Of a stretch of DNA of 64,000 nt, positions 18,505 through 28,058 are shown piece after piece. A program made the position numbers and the translations under genes. Source of the stretch: Shewanella hanedai (GTDB lineage: Bacteria > Pseudomonadota > Gammaproteobacteria > Enterobacterales > Shewanellaceae); the NCBI RefSeq assembly GCF_007197645.1, contig NZ_VKGK01000009.1, positions 62,001 through 126,000 on the forward strand, given 5' to 3'. How positions within the stretch are numbered: position 1 is the stretch's first letter; each line of letters begins with the position of its first letter. Under the pieces are notes generated by a model. The model was not told where the DNA came from. It saw only the letters and a program-made list of their open reading frames with translations, and did no database searches.

Positions 18505-19656
18505 ATGTTAGATAATAAAATTATAGAGTGGCGTCACTACTTGCACACGATCCCTGAGATAGGTTTTGAAGAAACCATGACCTCAGACTTTATCGCCAAT
18601 AAGCTTGAAGAGTTTGGCATCGAAGTGTGTCGAAATATCGGTAAAACCGGCATGGTGGGCATCTTAAAGCGTGGTACCTCAGACAAGTCCATCGCGCTAC
18701 GGGCGGATTTCGATGCCATTGCTGTGACTGAAAAAAATGGCTTCGATTACGACTCAAAACACCGTGGCATGATGCATGGCTGCGGCCACGATGGTCACAG
18801 TGCAATGCTACTCGGCGCGGCTTATCAGCTGTCGCAACAAGCAAACTTTGACGGCACGGTTTACTTTGTGTTCCAACCCGCAGAAGAGCAAGGTACAGGA
18901 GCAAAAGCCATGATCGACGATGGCTTGTTTACTCGCTGGAAGATTGATTCTATCTACGCCATGCACAATATGCCCGGTATCGAAATCGGCAGTTTTTTGA
19001 TCAGCCCTAGCTCAATTATGGCCAGTGAAAATCATTTCAAAATTGAAGTGCTAGCCTCAGGCGGACATGCAGCAATGCCGCATCTAGGCAGCGATCCTGT
19101 CCTTGCTGCGTGCAATATTGTATCAACGCTACAGAGCATCATTACCCGCAACCTAGATGCCATACACGAGCCAGCAGTCTTGTCGGTCACCGATATCAAC
19201 ACCAATGGCGGCGCAAATGTTATCCCAACTGTAGTCACTCTTACAGGTGATACTCGCTGCTTCTCAGATGACACCCAAGCATACATTAAAACCGCCATGG
19301 AGCGTGTTGTTGCCGGAGTCACCTCTGCAGCAGGTTTAGGTTACAACTATGAGTTTTCTAACTGCGTACTGTCAACGGTCAATAGCAGCGATAAATCAGA
19401 TATCGCGGTTAGGGTCGCGAAAAAAGTGGTTGGTGAAAACAAGGTAAATGATAAGTGCAAACCTTACTGCACCTCCGAAGATTTCTCCTTTATGCAACGT
19501 GAAGTACCGAGTTGCTATATTTTGGTCGGCAATGGCAGCAAAGGTGAGAAAGGCGGCGTCGCGCTGCATCTACCTAACTATGACTTTAACGACCAACTCT
19601 TGATGATTGGCGTTAACTTTTGGGTAGAGCTGGTTCGAGATCAATTAGCAATCTAG
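18505..19656 (+). CDS. M20-family amidohydrolase/peptidase, cassette A
   Basis: A 383-residue M20D-type enzyme (hippurate/N-acyl-amino-acid hydrolase group). It shows LRADFDAI, the metal-binding block MHGCGHDGHSAMLLGAA (about 92-108), the catalytic EEQGTGAKAM block near 132, a HAAMPH dimerisation/ligand motif, and a C-terminal TSEDFSFM histidine/metal-site motif. The family hydrolyses N-acyl or aminoacyl amides with two metal ions. Cassette B has a close paralogue (23792-24946). Together with the M24 protein it suggests stepwise hydrolysis of an amide-containing amino-acid derivative; that is inference. Confidence 0.85.
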   Translation: MLDNKIIEWRHYLHTIPEIGFEETMTSDFIANKLEEFGIEVCRNIGKTGMVGILKRGTSDKSIALRADFDAIAVTEKNGFDYDSKHRGMMHGCGHDGHSAMLLGAAYQLSQQANFDGTVYFVFQPAEEQGTGAKAMIDDGLFTRWKIDSIYAMHNMPGIEIGSFLISPSSIMASENHFKIEVLASGGHAAMPHLGSDPVLAACNIVSTLQSIITRNLDAIHEPAVLSVTDINTNGGANVIPTVVTLTGDTRCFSDDTQAYIKTAMERVVAGVTSAAGLGYNYEFSNCVLSTVNSSDKSDIAVRVAKKVVGENKVNDKCKPYCTSEDFSFMQREVPSCYILVGNGSKGEKGGVALHLPNYDFNDQLLMIGVNFWVELVRDQLAI

Positions 19657-19714
19657 CCGTTCAAGCCGCTGGAGAGCAACTCACCTGCTCTCCAGTATTG
19701 ATGAGGTACATCCG

Positions 19715-20608
19715 ATGTGGTTATCTGGTAATTCAATCGCAATCCTTGCCTTTTTAACGTGGGGATTACTACCGCTTTATTTCCAATTTATCCCTAATGC
19801 TAATGTGTTCGAGATATTATCCATTCGCGTAGTATTTTCCATTCCCTGTATTTACCTGCTGCTTAAAATCATGTCTCTTCCGATGGAAAGGATATGGACT
19901 GCAATGCAAAACAAGCGAGTGTTACTAATCTGCTTTTTGGCTGGGATATTTAACCTTACTTCGCTATATAGCTTTACTTGGGCGGTCACCAACGGGCAAG
20001 TACTGGCTGCCAGTTTAGGCTACTTCATGAACCCCATCTTCTCTATTGCCTTAGGGGTACTATTTTTAAAAGACAAACTATCAACTTTTCAGTCGATTGC
20101 CGTTGCGCTATCTATTGCAGGTATTGGTTGCCAAGTGATCTATTACGGAGAGCTACCTTGGATATCAATCATAATGGGCGGCGCTTTTGCACTGTACGGC
20201 TTGATGAAGAAATTTGTCGATTTGGATGCACTTAGCATCATGATGATTGAACTTATCTTAATATTGCCCATTGCCTTGTGCTTGATCATGAGTGATCTAT
20301 GGCAGCAAACTTCCGTTTTATACTCAGGTGATAACAGCAAAATTTTACTCTACCTACTCTCAGCGCCAGTCACCTTAATCCCGTTAGTTTTATTCTCGCT
20401 CGCAGTGGAAAAAATCAGTCTGATCATGATTGGCTTCATTCAATATATCGAGCCAAGTATTCAATTCTTGTTGGCGGTGATGATATTTGGCGAAGTATTA
20501 CTTCCCGTAAAAGTCGCAAGCTTTAGTTTGATCTGGCTAGGCTTACTGCTTTGTATTGCCGATATTATCGTTAAAAAGCGGATCGGCCCTAAGATATTAA
20601 GGCTCTAG
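19715..20608 (+). CDS. rarD: RarD-like EamA permease
   Basis: A 297-residue, ten-helix membrane protein beginning SIAILAFLTWGLLPLYFQF, with SYLxFTWAVTNGQVLAASLGYFMNP-type text near residue 90. This is characteristic of the RarD subfamily of EamA proteins (chloramphenicol-sensitive RarD). It follows the M20 gene by 58 bases. A 9-bp perfect hairpin lies between them (19669-19695) without a T-run, so it may still be in the operon. Substrate unknown. Confidence 0.8.
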   Translation: MWLSGNSIAILAFLTWGLLPLYFQFIPNANVFEILSIRVVFSIPCIYLLLKIMSLPMERIWTAMQNKRVLLICFLAGIFNLTSLYSFTWAVTNGQVLAASLGYFMNPIFSIALGVLFLKDKLSTFQSIAVALSIAGIGCQVIYYGELPWISIIMGGAFALYGLMKKFVDLDALSIMMIELILILPIALCLIMSDLWQQTSVLYSGDNSKILLYLLSAPVTLIPLVLFSLAVEKISLIMIGFIQYIEPSIQFLLAVMIFGEVLLPVKVASFSLIWLGLLLCIADIIVKKRIGPKILRL

Positions 20609-20633
20609 CCCTCAATATATTACACTCACTAAA

Positions 20634-20661
20634 AAGGCCATAAAACTGTGTTTATGGCCTT
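20634..20661 (-). terminator. Terminator, effective mainly on the minus strand
   Basis: An 11-bp perfect stem AAGGCCATAAA / TTTATGGCCTT with loop ACTGTG has A5 on its left, so the T-run follows when read on the minus strand. It lies about 100 bases after the stop of the exported-protein gene at 20760 and may also stop rarD transcripts. Confidence 0.8.
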
Positions 20662-20759
20662 AATCTTCAGTTCCAGAACCAAGCATAACCTTTCACTTAT
20701 TACCAAGAGGTCAAAAGGCATGCTATTAACGATGAATATCTATATGTCTCTTAATAGGA

Positions 20760-21248
20760 TTAATTAGGTTCTGATTTATGCTGGGAAGCATCATATGGAA
20801 TGACATCATGCAGCTCTAATGTATAGGTGCTGGTATAAATATGGTCAATTGTTTGCTCTACACGGATCTTACCAAACGCATAGAATGGCTGCTCTTCGCT
20901 GGCGACCAGTTCAATGTTTTTAGGATTCTCAACAAGTATTACCTGGGTTGGCATTGGAATACCTGTGTGCTCACATATTGTTGGTATGTTAGCAAAGACC
21001 CAGTTGTATGAATCGTTATTCTCGGCATCCATCCAAGTTTTAGTGAACCATCCAGCCAGAACAACTTCTTTGCCATCAATCTCTTGGTTGATTTTTTTCA
21101 GTGGATTAGTTTCCCCTTCAAGTTCAACATGTAACTGTGGAAAAGGTAATGGAAAATAATCATTATGAGTGACGGACTCATATGCCGCAAAGGAGGATGA
21201 TGAAATAGCCGATAATGCCAAAAATGCGATTGTCTGAATGACTTTCAT
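20760..21248 (-). CDS. Exported protein, possibly DUF3299-like OB-fold
   Basis: A 162-residue protein with a signal peptide (KVIQTIAFLALSAISSSSFAA, cleavage near residue 22). The mature part is beta-rich. It has GKEVVLAGWFT and ICEHTGIPMPTQVILVENPKN, which recall the periplasmic DUF3299 pattern (GxxVxLxGY...C.H.PPPxxNQ). The resemblance is by eye only. It lies 61 bases downstream of the cupin gene on the same strand, with a terminator behind it, so the two form a small operon of exported proteins. Confidence 0.6.
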   Translation of the reverse strand: MKVIQTIAFLALSAISSSSFAAYESVTHNDYFPLPFPQLHVELEGETNPLKKINQEIDGKEVVLAGWFTKTWMDAENNDSYNWVFANIPTICEHTGIPMPTQVILVENPKNIELVASEEQPFYAFGKIRVEQTIDHIYTSTYTLELHDVIPYDASQHKSEPN

Positions 21249-21309
21249 GTTATTTACTCTTTTAAAAGGAAGGCGATATCTTGCGATACCGCCTAACTAT
21301 TACAACCAA

Positions 21310-22047
21310 TTAGAAACCGTAAACTGCGTTGCCGCTACGAACTTCTTTAGAGTAGTTGTAAGGTAACAATTCGAACATAACCTTGATGCCAGCTTTGTCT
21401 TCTACCCACTTACTTTCTGGCCAAGTGTAACCAAAAGTAGAGAAGTTACCGTCCATTGGGAACCAGTAAGGCCAGACCATGTCGGTTTTACCTGTTACGT
21501 TGGTGTAGTGCATCGCCTTAGACTCAAGGAACAAGAAATCGCCCTTTTCGAAATGGTTCATCTTGCCGTTAGCCCAAGTGTGAGATGTACCATCTAGGCC
21601 ATAGTAGCACTCAGGCTCTTTGTGATAATGTGGGTGCAGTTTCTTTCCTGGTGCAACAGCAGCGATACCCATAACGATTGGCTTATCAGACAGCTGTAAC
21701 CAACAAACACCATCATCAGAATCAATAGCGCCACCTTTTGGACATGCGCGCAGTTTGTAGATGTCGTCTGCAGTACCCCATGTAACCCAACCATCGTTAG
21801 GAACACCAGATGCACCGTGGCGGTTTGGCTGGATGTCACGATAGTGAACCGTTTGAAACTCTTCAACATAACCTACAGCAACTGGGTGCTTACATGCCGT
21901 TGGCATGGTTTTAGTCAGGTTGTGTGGAGTTGACAGACTAGGATACTCTGCGTGGTGAGGCTTGGTTGGAGTATCTGGAGTTGCCATGGCAAAACCAGTA
22001 AATAATACAGAAGCGATTACCACAGAAAGATTCAACATTTTCATCAT
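21310..22047 (-). CDS. Exported cupin-domain protein
   Basis: A 245-residue protein with a signal peptide ending around FAMATP (residue 22). The cupin motif 1, G(X)5HxH(X)3E(X)6G, is exact at residues 134-153 (H140, H142, E146). Motif 2 is GDFLFLESKAMHYTN, with H180. Thus the four-residue metal site (HxH, E, H) is intact in a periplasmic single-domain cupin. The start is ATG 22047, with AAGG six bases upstream; TTG 22050 and ATG 22044 are alternatives. Cupins of this size include DMSP lyases of the DddL/Q/W group and small dioxygenases; neither can be assigned from sequence. Confidence 0.72.
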   Translation of the reverse strand: MMKMLNLSVVIASVLFTGFAMATPDTPTKPHHAEYPSLSTPHNLTKTMPTACKHPVAVGYVEEFQTVHYRDIQPNRHGASGVPNDGWVTWGTADDIYKLRACPKGGAIDSDDGVCWLQLSDKPIVMGIAAVAPGKKLHPHYHKEPECYYGLDGTSHTWANGKMNHFEKGDFLFLESKAMHYTNVTGKTDMVWPYWFPMDGNFSTFGYTWPESKWVEDKAGIKVMFELLPYNYSKEVRSGNAVYGF

Positions 22048-22678
22048 CAATTACCTTAGTTTATTATTTAATTTATTTTTGTATAATTATTATTTTTTGA
22101 CTTAGTCAATCCATTGACCAAATGGAATATTGTCCTTTAACGCCTTGAAATTTATAACCAACAGTACAAACAAGATAGATTAAAACCCAATAAAAATTAA
22201 TCCACCGTTTAAACCTGAGTTCATTTTTATTCCGTTAAAGACATGAGTAATGTGATACCAGTCAAATATTACGACTAACAACTTATTAAAAAAACAAAAA
22301 CAAACCACTCATTACAAAATATAAATACTCATGACAAAAAAATACTTGATGTCGGGCCGGAACATTTATTTCACAACAAGATTAAAAACAAAAATCGACT
22401 TACCAAAAATTTAAAACATTAGAGACGCATATATAATTAATATACATTTACTTTATGAATTAATTAGTGAAGACTGGAGAAGAACATTGTATTTGTGGTG
22501 TGGTAAAATGCAGAAGGAGCTATCAATAATTTAATGATGCTGATAATTAATTATGAAAATTAAGTGGTCTGATATACTGGTGTTTTATCTATGCTTAATC
22601 TGACAGGAGAGCCACTCTATTCTATAACGCTGTTAATTACTCGCGGTAAAGCTATCCCAATAGATGGCCTGTATTAGC
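22048..22678. other. AT-rich intergenic region
   Basis: About 630 bases lie upstream of the cupin operon and downstream of the TetR-type gene. No credible frame is present. Only AT-rich promoter-like tracts are visible (for example TATAATTAATATAC near 22430-22443). The cupin operon promoter should lie here. Confidence 0.4.
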
Positions 22679-23485
22679 TCATTCAGTAATGGTTCTACAA
22701 ATGCCATCCATGGAACTTTCTTGTGTACTTTTGAAATATAGACAGCGCTCACAGGTTATGTTCTGTCGATATTGTTCAAGATAAGCAATGACTAACCCAT
22801 ATACCATCCTAATGTCTTCTAAGCTTGCAGGTTCCCGCCAAGAGAATAGATTAACTTGAGCCAACAATCCCTCAAGCTCATTATTTTTCATTCTCTCTAT
22901 CGGCCTATAACTGTTTATAGTAGAGGCGATTGCAAAAATTTTACCCATACTATAAAAGTACAAAACATCCCCTAGTTGCCTAATACTATCCTCATCACTC
23001 TGCATTAAATGCCCATCTTGAGCAGATCGTTCAGCCACACTCTGCATACTATAAAAATATCGACCTTCTATATTTCTCATGGTTTTTACTTTGTCATCGG
23101 AAGACAATTTCCATACCCCACAATTCGTCGCTGATAAGCATGCCGTCAGATAAACAGGATCTTGTCTTGATATTTCAATACTCAGTAATACTGGTGTAAA
23201 AACCAAAAGATTTGAAGGGAGATCACAATGGACTCTTAAGAAGTTTTCAATATCGTAAGTAACACTACGTCTTAATAAAGTACAAACTAAAATATCCTCC
23301 CTTGAATTAAAGTTATTATAAAACGTTCTGGATGAACATATTTTATTTTTAATAATGCTAGAGTGTGTAAAAGAAATAACGCCATGTTCAAGTATTAAAT
23401 CCTCAGAAGCAATGAGAATTTGATTGCACACTTCACGACTAGCCTTAGAATCAAAACACTTCAATGTATTCCTTCCGATAACCAT
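22679..23485 (-). CDS. TetR/AcrR-family transcriptional regulator
   Basis: A 268-residue protein, long for the family (usual 190-230). The DNA-binding domain spans about residues 15-65: ILIASEDLILEHGVISFTHSSIIKN and the recognition helix SRTFYNNFNSREDIL. The ligand domain is unassigned and contains several cysteines, with a C-terminal CERCLYF pair. It sits upstream of the cupin operon on the same strand, and downstream of cassette B after a terminator, so it is a plausible regulator of the cupin operon. Confidence 0.75.
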   Translation of the reverse strand: MVIGRNTLKCFDSKASREVCNQILIASEDLILEHGVISFTHSSIIKNKICSSRTFYNNFNSREDILVCTLLRRSVTYDIENFLRVHCDLPSNLLVFTPVLLSIEISRQDPVYLTACLSATNCGVWKLSSDDKVKTMRNIEGRYFYSMQSVAERSAQDGHLMQSDEDSIRQLGDVLYFYSMGKIFAIASTINSYRPIERMKNNELEGLLAQVNLFSWREPASLEDIRMVYGLVIAYLEQYRQNITCERCLYFKSTQESSMDGICRTITE

Positions 23486-23791
23486 GTAACCATTACTTGT
23501 GAAGGCAGTCTATATTTAAACTGAATTCCAATATGAGATAGAAATACCATTATCGTTTATTGCTATACAGCATTAATTCAAAGATACGAGATAGCTCATG
23601 AATAATAAAAAATACAGACATACATCCCAATTAAGTAGCATGACCATTTGACATAAAAAATAGCGATTCACCTTAGGCCGGCGGCATAAAAAAGGCTATG
23701 AACCTAAGTCCATAGCCTTCTATCTGTACCCATATTCAACTCAAGAGCACCAAGACTTAGTTAAAGTCAGCACTACCGAGTCATATGGAAA
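23486..23791. other. Intergenic region with cassette B terminator
   Basis: This is the gap between the M20 gene end and the TetR-type gene start. Apart from the terminator at 23686-23719, only an AT-rich TetR promoter region is visible. Confidence 0.45.
23686..23719 (-). terminator. Terminator of cassette B operon
   Basis: AAGGCTATG (23692-23700) pairs with CATAGCCTT (23711-23719). On the minus strand a T6 run follows (A-run 23686-23691 on the plus strand). It lies about 75 bases past the M20 stop codon. Confidence 0.9.
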
Positions 23792-24946
23792 TTACTTAGC
23801 CAAGCGCTGTTCAACAAGCACTTGCCAGTATCTCAAACCTGCACTCAAGATGTTGTCATTAAAATCATAAGTTGGCTTGTGTAGCGCCACGCTACCACAT
23901 TCACAACCTGCACCATTGCCCACTAGGATATAACAACCTGGCGCTTCACGTAGCATGAACGAGAAATCTTCACTGATGGTAAATGGCTGACAACTGCCAT
24001 TCACTTTGTCTTCGCCCACCACCGCTTGAGCAGCTTGAACGGCATACGCCGCTTCATCTGGTGTATTGATCGTCGACAAGAAACTATTGTTGAATTTGTA
24101 GGTGTATTCGACACCTGCAGACATGCATTGGCCAGCAACCACACGCTCAAGTGCTTTTTCGATTTTATGCAATGCACCGTCGGTAAAGCTTCGGGTATCG
24201 CCAGTAATGGTGACTTTAGTCGGAATAACGTTAACAGTGCCGTTAGTGGCGAATTCAGTTACTGAAATAACTGCTGTCTCGTCAATCGCACTTAGGTTAC
24301 GCGAGACGATCGTTTGAATTGCCGTTACAATCTGCGCGCCAACAACAATTGGGTCAGTGCCCATGTGCGGCATTGCTGCGTGACCGCCTGTGGCGATAAC
24401 TTCAATCTCAAAGCTACTTTCACTGGCCATTAATGAATGTGGACGTGTTACGAAGTGACCCGCTGGTATACCAGGCAAGTTGTGCATCGCGTAAACGGCA
24501 TCAATGGTCCAACGGGTAAATAGGCCGTCAGCGATCATCGCTTTTGCACCTGTGCCACGCTCTTCATCTGGTTGGAAGATGAAGTAAACCGTGCCATCAA
24601 AATTTCTCGTCAGTGCTAATTCGTGAGCAGCAGCAAGTAACATCGCAGTATGGCCATCATGGCCACAGGCGTGCATTGCACCTTCGTTAACCGAGGCATA
24701 AGAGAAAGTATTCTCTTCATGAATGTGCAGTGCATCCATATCTGCGCGAAGGCCAATTGAACGTGAGCTATCGCCGCACTTTAAAATACCGACAACACCA
24801 GTGCCACCAATACCACAATGAACTTCAAGACCAAACTCTTCCAGTTTACTCGCCACAAATGCAGCGGTCTCGTGTTCTTGGGTACCAAACTCTGGGTGTT
24901 GGTGAATGTGTTGACGCCACTCAATAACTTTCTGCTCGATATTCAT
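23792..24946 (-). CDS. M20-family amidohydrolase/peptidase, cassette B
   Basis: A 384-residue paralogue of the cassette A enzyme. It has LRADMDAL, MHACGHDGHTAMLLAAA, the catalytic PDEERGTGAKAM block, GGHAAMPH and a C-terminal ISEDFSFML metal motif. The start is the ATG at 24946 with AGAGAA upstream; the open frame runs on to 24997 through the hairpin preceding the gene, and those residues have no counterpart in the paralogue. Catalytic residues are complete. It is the last gene of a minus-strand operon M24 - racemase-like - EamA - M20. Confidence 0.87.
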   Translation of the reverse strand: MNIEQKVIEWRQHIHQHPEFGTQEHETAAFVASKLEEFGLEVHCGIGGTGVVGILKCGDSSRSIGLRADMDALHIHEENTFSYASVNEGAMHACGHDGHTAMLLAAAHELALTRNFDGTVYFIFQPDEERGTGAKAMIADGLFTRWTIDAVYAMHNLPGIPAGHFVTRPHSLMASESSFEIEVIATGGHAAMPHMGTDPIVVGAQIVTAIQTIVSRNLSAIDETAVISVTEFATNGTVNVIPTKVTITGDTRSFTDGALHKIEKALERVVAGQCMSAGVEYTYKFNNSFLSTINTPDEAAYAVQAAQAVVGEDKVNGSCQPFTISEDFSFMLREAPGCYILVGNGAGCECGSVALHKPTYDFNDNILSAGLRYWQVLVEQRLAK

Positions 24947-24968
24947 ATTCTTTTCTCTTCTAACAAGA

Positions 24969-24989
24969 ACCGGTGACTGGGTCACCGGT
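24969..24989 (-). other. Perfect 9-bp hairpin upstream of cassette B M20 gene
   Basis: ACCGGTGAC pairs with GTCACCGGT around TGG, between the EamA stop and the M20 start. It has no clear T-run and may modulate readthrough or mRNA stability. It is positionally equivalent to the hairpin at 18458-18481 in cassette A. Confidence 0.6.
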
Positions 24990-25026
24990 GATAACATTAA
25001 TTTAATTTACTTACTGAATTAATCAG

Positions 25027-26007
25027 TTACTGACTGCGGCACGGCTTAGGCATTTTTGGTATTTCCAGTTCTACTGGCTTATCCAACTTCTTACTACCTA
25101 ACTTCATGAAGGCAATCATTGAAGTGATAACGACTGCGATAGCAACGAGACGCATTGGTGTTACCTGCTCACCTAGAGCAAATACTGCTAGGATGAATGA
25201 AGACAGTGGCATTAGGTTTAACGCCATGCCGGTACCATCAACACCTACACGCTCCATACCGTAGATGTACACTAGGTAGCTCATACCTGAGATACAGACA
25301 CCTAAGATAACGATGCACAGAATACGCAGTGGTGAGCTGAACACGTTCAATGCAGAGCTGAAATCAGCGCCAACAACGAACAAGTACAAACCAAAGCCTA
25401 ATGATGCAAACACAAACTGGTGGAACATGGTCGCAACCGATCCATACTTTTCAGCGAGCTTGGCACGAGCGTAAGCCATACAAGCAAAACTTGCTGCTGA
25501 GCCGAAACAGATTAGGTGACCAATGTTGAAGCCCTTCGTCTCAGACTGTGGGTCCATCACCAGAATTGCCACACCGAGGAAAGCACCCAGTGCACACATG
25601 ATTTGCATGACAGTGAAACGCTCACCGTGACGTAAAAAGCCAACACTTAAGATAAGGATTGGGATTAAACCCTGAATAACACCGTTTTCTGAAGCGGTAA
25701 TATAATCCAATGACAAAAATGATAAGAAACTGAATGAACCTTGGCCGATGATGCCGCAACATGCCGCCCAAAAGATATCGTCACGATTTTTCCAGTTAAG
25801 CTTAAAATCGGTTTTCTTTTTCATCTTGCCGCTGGCAAGACCAATATTGAACACTAAACCTAAGGTGATAAAAGCAACCGTGTAACGCAACCAAACTAAA
25901 ACTTGTGGATCCATAACCTCAAGAATGGGTGTCCCAACAATCCAAGGGATACCCCACAACAAACCAACGAAAATTGCAGCCAACCAACCTTTCTGTGTAT
26001 TAGTCAT
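25027..26007 (-). CDS. EamA/DMT-superfamily transporter, cassette B
   Basis: A 326-residue, ten-helix EamA protein closely related to the second transporter of cassette A (shared GWLAAIFVGLLWGIPWIVGTP, YITASENGVIQGLIPILILSVG, GVDGTGMALNLMPLSSF). The start is the ATG at 26007, because AGGAAG lies nine bases upstream; the ATG at 26013 would be too close to it. Only one EamA gene occurs in cassette B against two plus rarD in A. Confidence 0.82.
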   Translation of the reverse strand: MTNTQKGWLAAIFVGLLWGIPWIVGTPILEVMDPQVLVWLRYTVAFITLGLVFNIGLASGKMKKKTDFKLNWKNRDDIFWAACCGIIGQGSFSFLSFLSLDYITASENGVIQGLIPILILSVGFLRHGERFTVMQIMCALGAFLGVAILVMDPQSETKGFNIGHLICFGSAASFACMAYARAKLAEKYGSVATMFHQFVFASLGFGLYLFVVGADFSSALNVFSSPLRILCIVILGVCISGMSYLVYIYGMERVGVDGTGMALNLMPLSSFILAVFALGEQVTPMRLVAIAVVITSMIAFMKLGSKKLDKPVELEIPKMPKPCRSQ

Positions 26008-26048
26008 TATCATTCTTCCTAACAGTGGTGTATCTGGTGCAAATAGCG

Positions 26049-26828
26049 TTAAGCTACTTGATCATTAAGTAATTTTCCGAAGCCGGGACATGTGGCAACT
26101 TTGCCGGTCAAATGCATTGCGTGCCAGAACATGGCTGAGTTACTGCATACAACTGGAATGCCGAATTTTGCTTCAATCTCTTCGATATAATCTAAAACAC
26201 GTAGGTTGGTGCATGACATGAAAACCAATTCAGCGTCTGAATCTTTCAACATCAATTCCAGCGCTTCGAACATGGATTCCTTCGATACCAAGGTGATATC
26301 GGTATCGCGCTCTATTCCTAATGAACCTAGTGTCACTACATCAAAGTCGGCATCGGTTAGCTGCTGGTAAAGAGGGTAGTTAACACTGGTTGGGTAAGGT
26401 GAGAACACCGCAATTTTTTGTGCATTTAGATGTTTAAACGCCGCTTTAGCTGCTGTCCAAGGATTCGTCGCTGGAATGTCACCGCGGTTTTTAGTCAGCA
26501 GTTCAGCCACTTTTTCTTGACCGATAATGATTGACGCTGATGTACAACCAAATGCCATCACATCCATGGTTAAACCCGTTGCAATCAAATCAGATGCATC
26601 GCTGATCCCGGTAGCAATTTCATCAAGCGCTTCTGGCGTCATTTCACTTGAGTAGTACACACGAGAGCTAAACACTCCGGCTTGTGTACCTAGCAACTTA
26701 GCCCAATCCATTTCAAGGCTGTGATCCGTACTTAGCTGTACTAACCCTATGTGTACGCGATTAATTCTTGGCGCCTGCTTGTGTGCTAGCGGCTGTTCAA
26801 ACGATGTAAATGCTTCAAAACTCATCAT
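26049..26828 (-). CDS. Asp/Glu racemase-superfamily enzyme (maleate isomerase/EutA-like), cassette B
   Basis: A 259-residue paralogue of the enzyme at 16684-17454, with both catalytic cysteines (MAFGCTSASIIIG and VFMSCTNLRVL) and the NRGDIPATNPWTA loop. It is followed by the EamA gene 41 bases downstream. The preceding leader holds a 12-bp perfect hairpin (26849-26878) about 20 bases before the start, possibly an mRNA-stability element between the M24 and racemase cistrons. Confidence 0.82.
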   Translation of the reverse strand: MMSFEAFTSFEQPLAHKQAPRINRVHIGLVQLSTDHSLEMDWAKLLGTQAGVFSSRVYYSSEMTPEALDEIATGISDASDLIATGLTMDVMAFGCTSASIIIGQEKVAELLTKNRGDIPATNPWTAAKAAFKHLNAQKIAVFSPYPTSVNYPLYQQLTDADFDVVTLGSLGIERDTDITLVSKESMFEALELMLKDSDAELVFMSCTNLRVLDYIEEIEAKFGIPVVCSNSAMFWHAMHLTGKVATCPGFGKLLNDQVA

Positions 26829-26848
26829 AATGAGATGCTCTTAAGTAA

Positions 26849-26878
26849 TGATTTCTTTGGTCCCCTCCAAAGAAATCA
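26849..26878 (-). other. Perfect 12-bp intercistronic hairpin
   Basis: TGATTTCTTTGG pairs with CCAAAGAAATCA around a six-base loop between the M24 stop and the racemase-like start. No T-run follows on the minus strand, so a processing or stability element is likelier than a full terminator. Confidence 0.6.
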
Positions 26879-26891
26879 ATGGCTATTAAAA

Positions 26892-28058
26892 TTATTTGAT
26901 AATCAGTAGTTCAGGTTCTGCACGCTTACTTAGCCACTCAGCACCATTTTCGGTAATCACGATATTCTCTTCATGCACCATAGACTTACCCGGTGCGTAA
27001 ACCATGCCAGGCTCAAGTGTCATCACCATGCCTGGTTTCAATACGGTATTATCAGTCGCGGTATTTGATGGACGTTCTGTTAGCTCGATACCTAAGCCAT
27101 GACCAAGACGACCTACGTCATTTCCTAATGCACCATTCGCTTCTAGTACTTGCCACATTGCGTTATAGATATCTGAAGTGGTGTTACCTGGACGTGCCGC
27201 AGCAAAGCCCATAGTTGTCGCTTCATAAGTCGCACGGTAAGCCGCTTTGGTCTGCTCGCTTGCATGGCCAAAAGCCCAGTTACGGTCGAAATCAGAGAAA
27301 TAACCGTCACGCACAGCACCAGTATCGATAATCAACACGTCACCATCTTCGATGATGCGATCCGTTGGTCCCATGATGATACTGTCGTAACCATCTTGGC
27401 CTGAGCCTGCGATGATGTATGGACATTCATCAGCGCCTTCAATCAACATGTCGATACCAAACTGCTTACAGATTTGACGCTCTGTCATGCCCGCTTTGGC
27501 GTAACCTGGGATCTTGTCAAAGCCCACATTAGTAATGCGGCAAATTTCACGTACTTTTTCAATTTCAGTCACTGACTTAACTTGACGGATATCGTGAATA
27601 GCTAAAGAAACGTCAACAAACTCTTTGCTTACTAACGTCGTCAACTGTAGATAGTTACTGACTGGCATACGTAGGTGAGATTCGATGCCTAAGGTTGCAC
27701 CGACTCGGCCAAAACGTGATGGTAGGCTATTAAGCACACTCGCAACGATACTGATACCGTCGTCGTCTGGGCGTGGTGATGCCCAAGTATGAATATCTTC
27801 AACCCAAGTACTTGCCATGCCGCTGGCACCAATTTCAGGAATAACCGCAATTGGCTTACCTTCAGCAGGTAAGATTAAGAACCAAGGACGCGTAGGACTG
27901 TGCCAGAACTGGGTGTGGAAACCTGAAAAATAGCGCACATTGGGCTCAGTCGTTAATAGGATGGCGTCAACTTCTAGTTCACGCATCTTTTGTTGAGCTT
28001 TAGTCGCTCGCATTTCAAACTCAGCTGTTGTAAATCCACGCTGCAATATGCTTTTCAT
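26892..28058 (-). CDS. M24-family metallopeptidase, cassette B
   Basis: A 388-residue paralogue of the cassette A M24 protein. All five metal ligands are conserved (LIIDTGAVRDGYFSDFDRNW, GHGLGIELTE, TLEPGM, HEENIVIT). Shared N-terminal text (TTEPNVRYFSGFHTQFWHSP) shows that the substrate domain is also conserved. The start is the ATG at 28058 with GGAG eight bases upstream. It heads the minus-strand operon and is transcribed divergently from the YheO-type regulator across the GTTAAC-rich promoter region. Confidence 0.86.
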   Translation of the reverse strand: MKSILQRGFTTAEFEMRATKAQQKMRELEVDAILLTTEPNVRYFSGFHTQFWHSPTRPWFLILPAEGKPIAVIPEIGASGMASTWVEDIHTWASPRPDDDGISIVASVLNSLPSRFGRVGATLGIESHLRMPVSNYLQLTTLVSKEFVDVSLAIHDIRQVKSVTEIEKVREICRITNVGFDKIPGYAKAGMTERQICKQFGIDMLIEGADECPYIIAGSGQDGYDSIIMGPTDRIIEDGDVLIIDTGAVRDGYFSDFDRNWAFGHASEQTKAAYRATYEATTMGFAAARPGNTTSDIYNAMWQVLEANGALGNDVGRLGHGLGIELTERPSNTATDNTVLKPGMVMTLEPGMVYAPGKSMVHEENIVITENGAEWLSKRAEPELLIIK

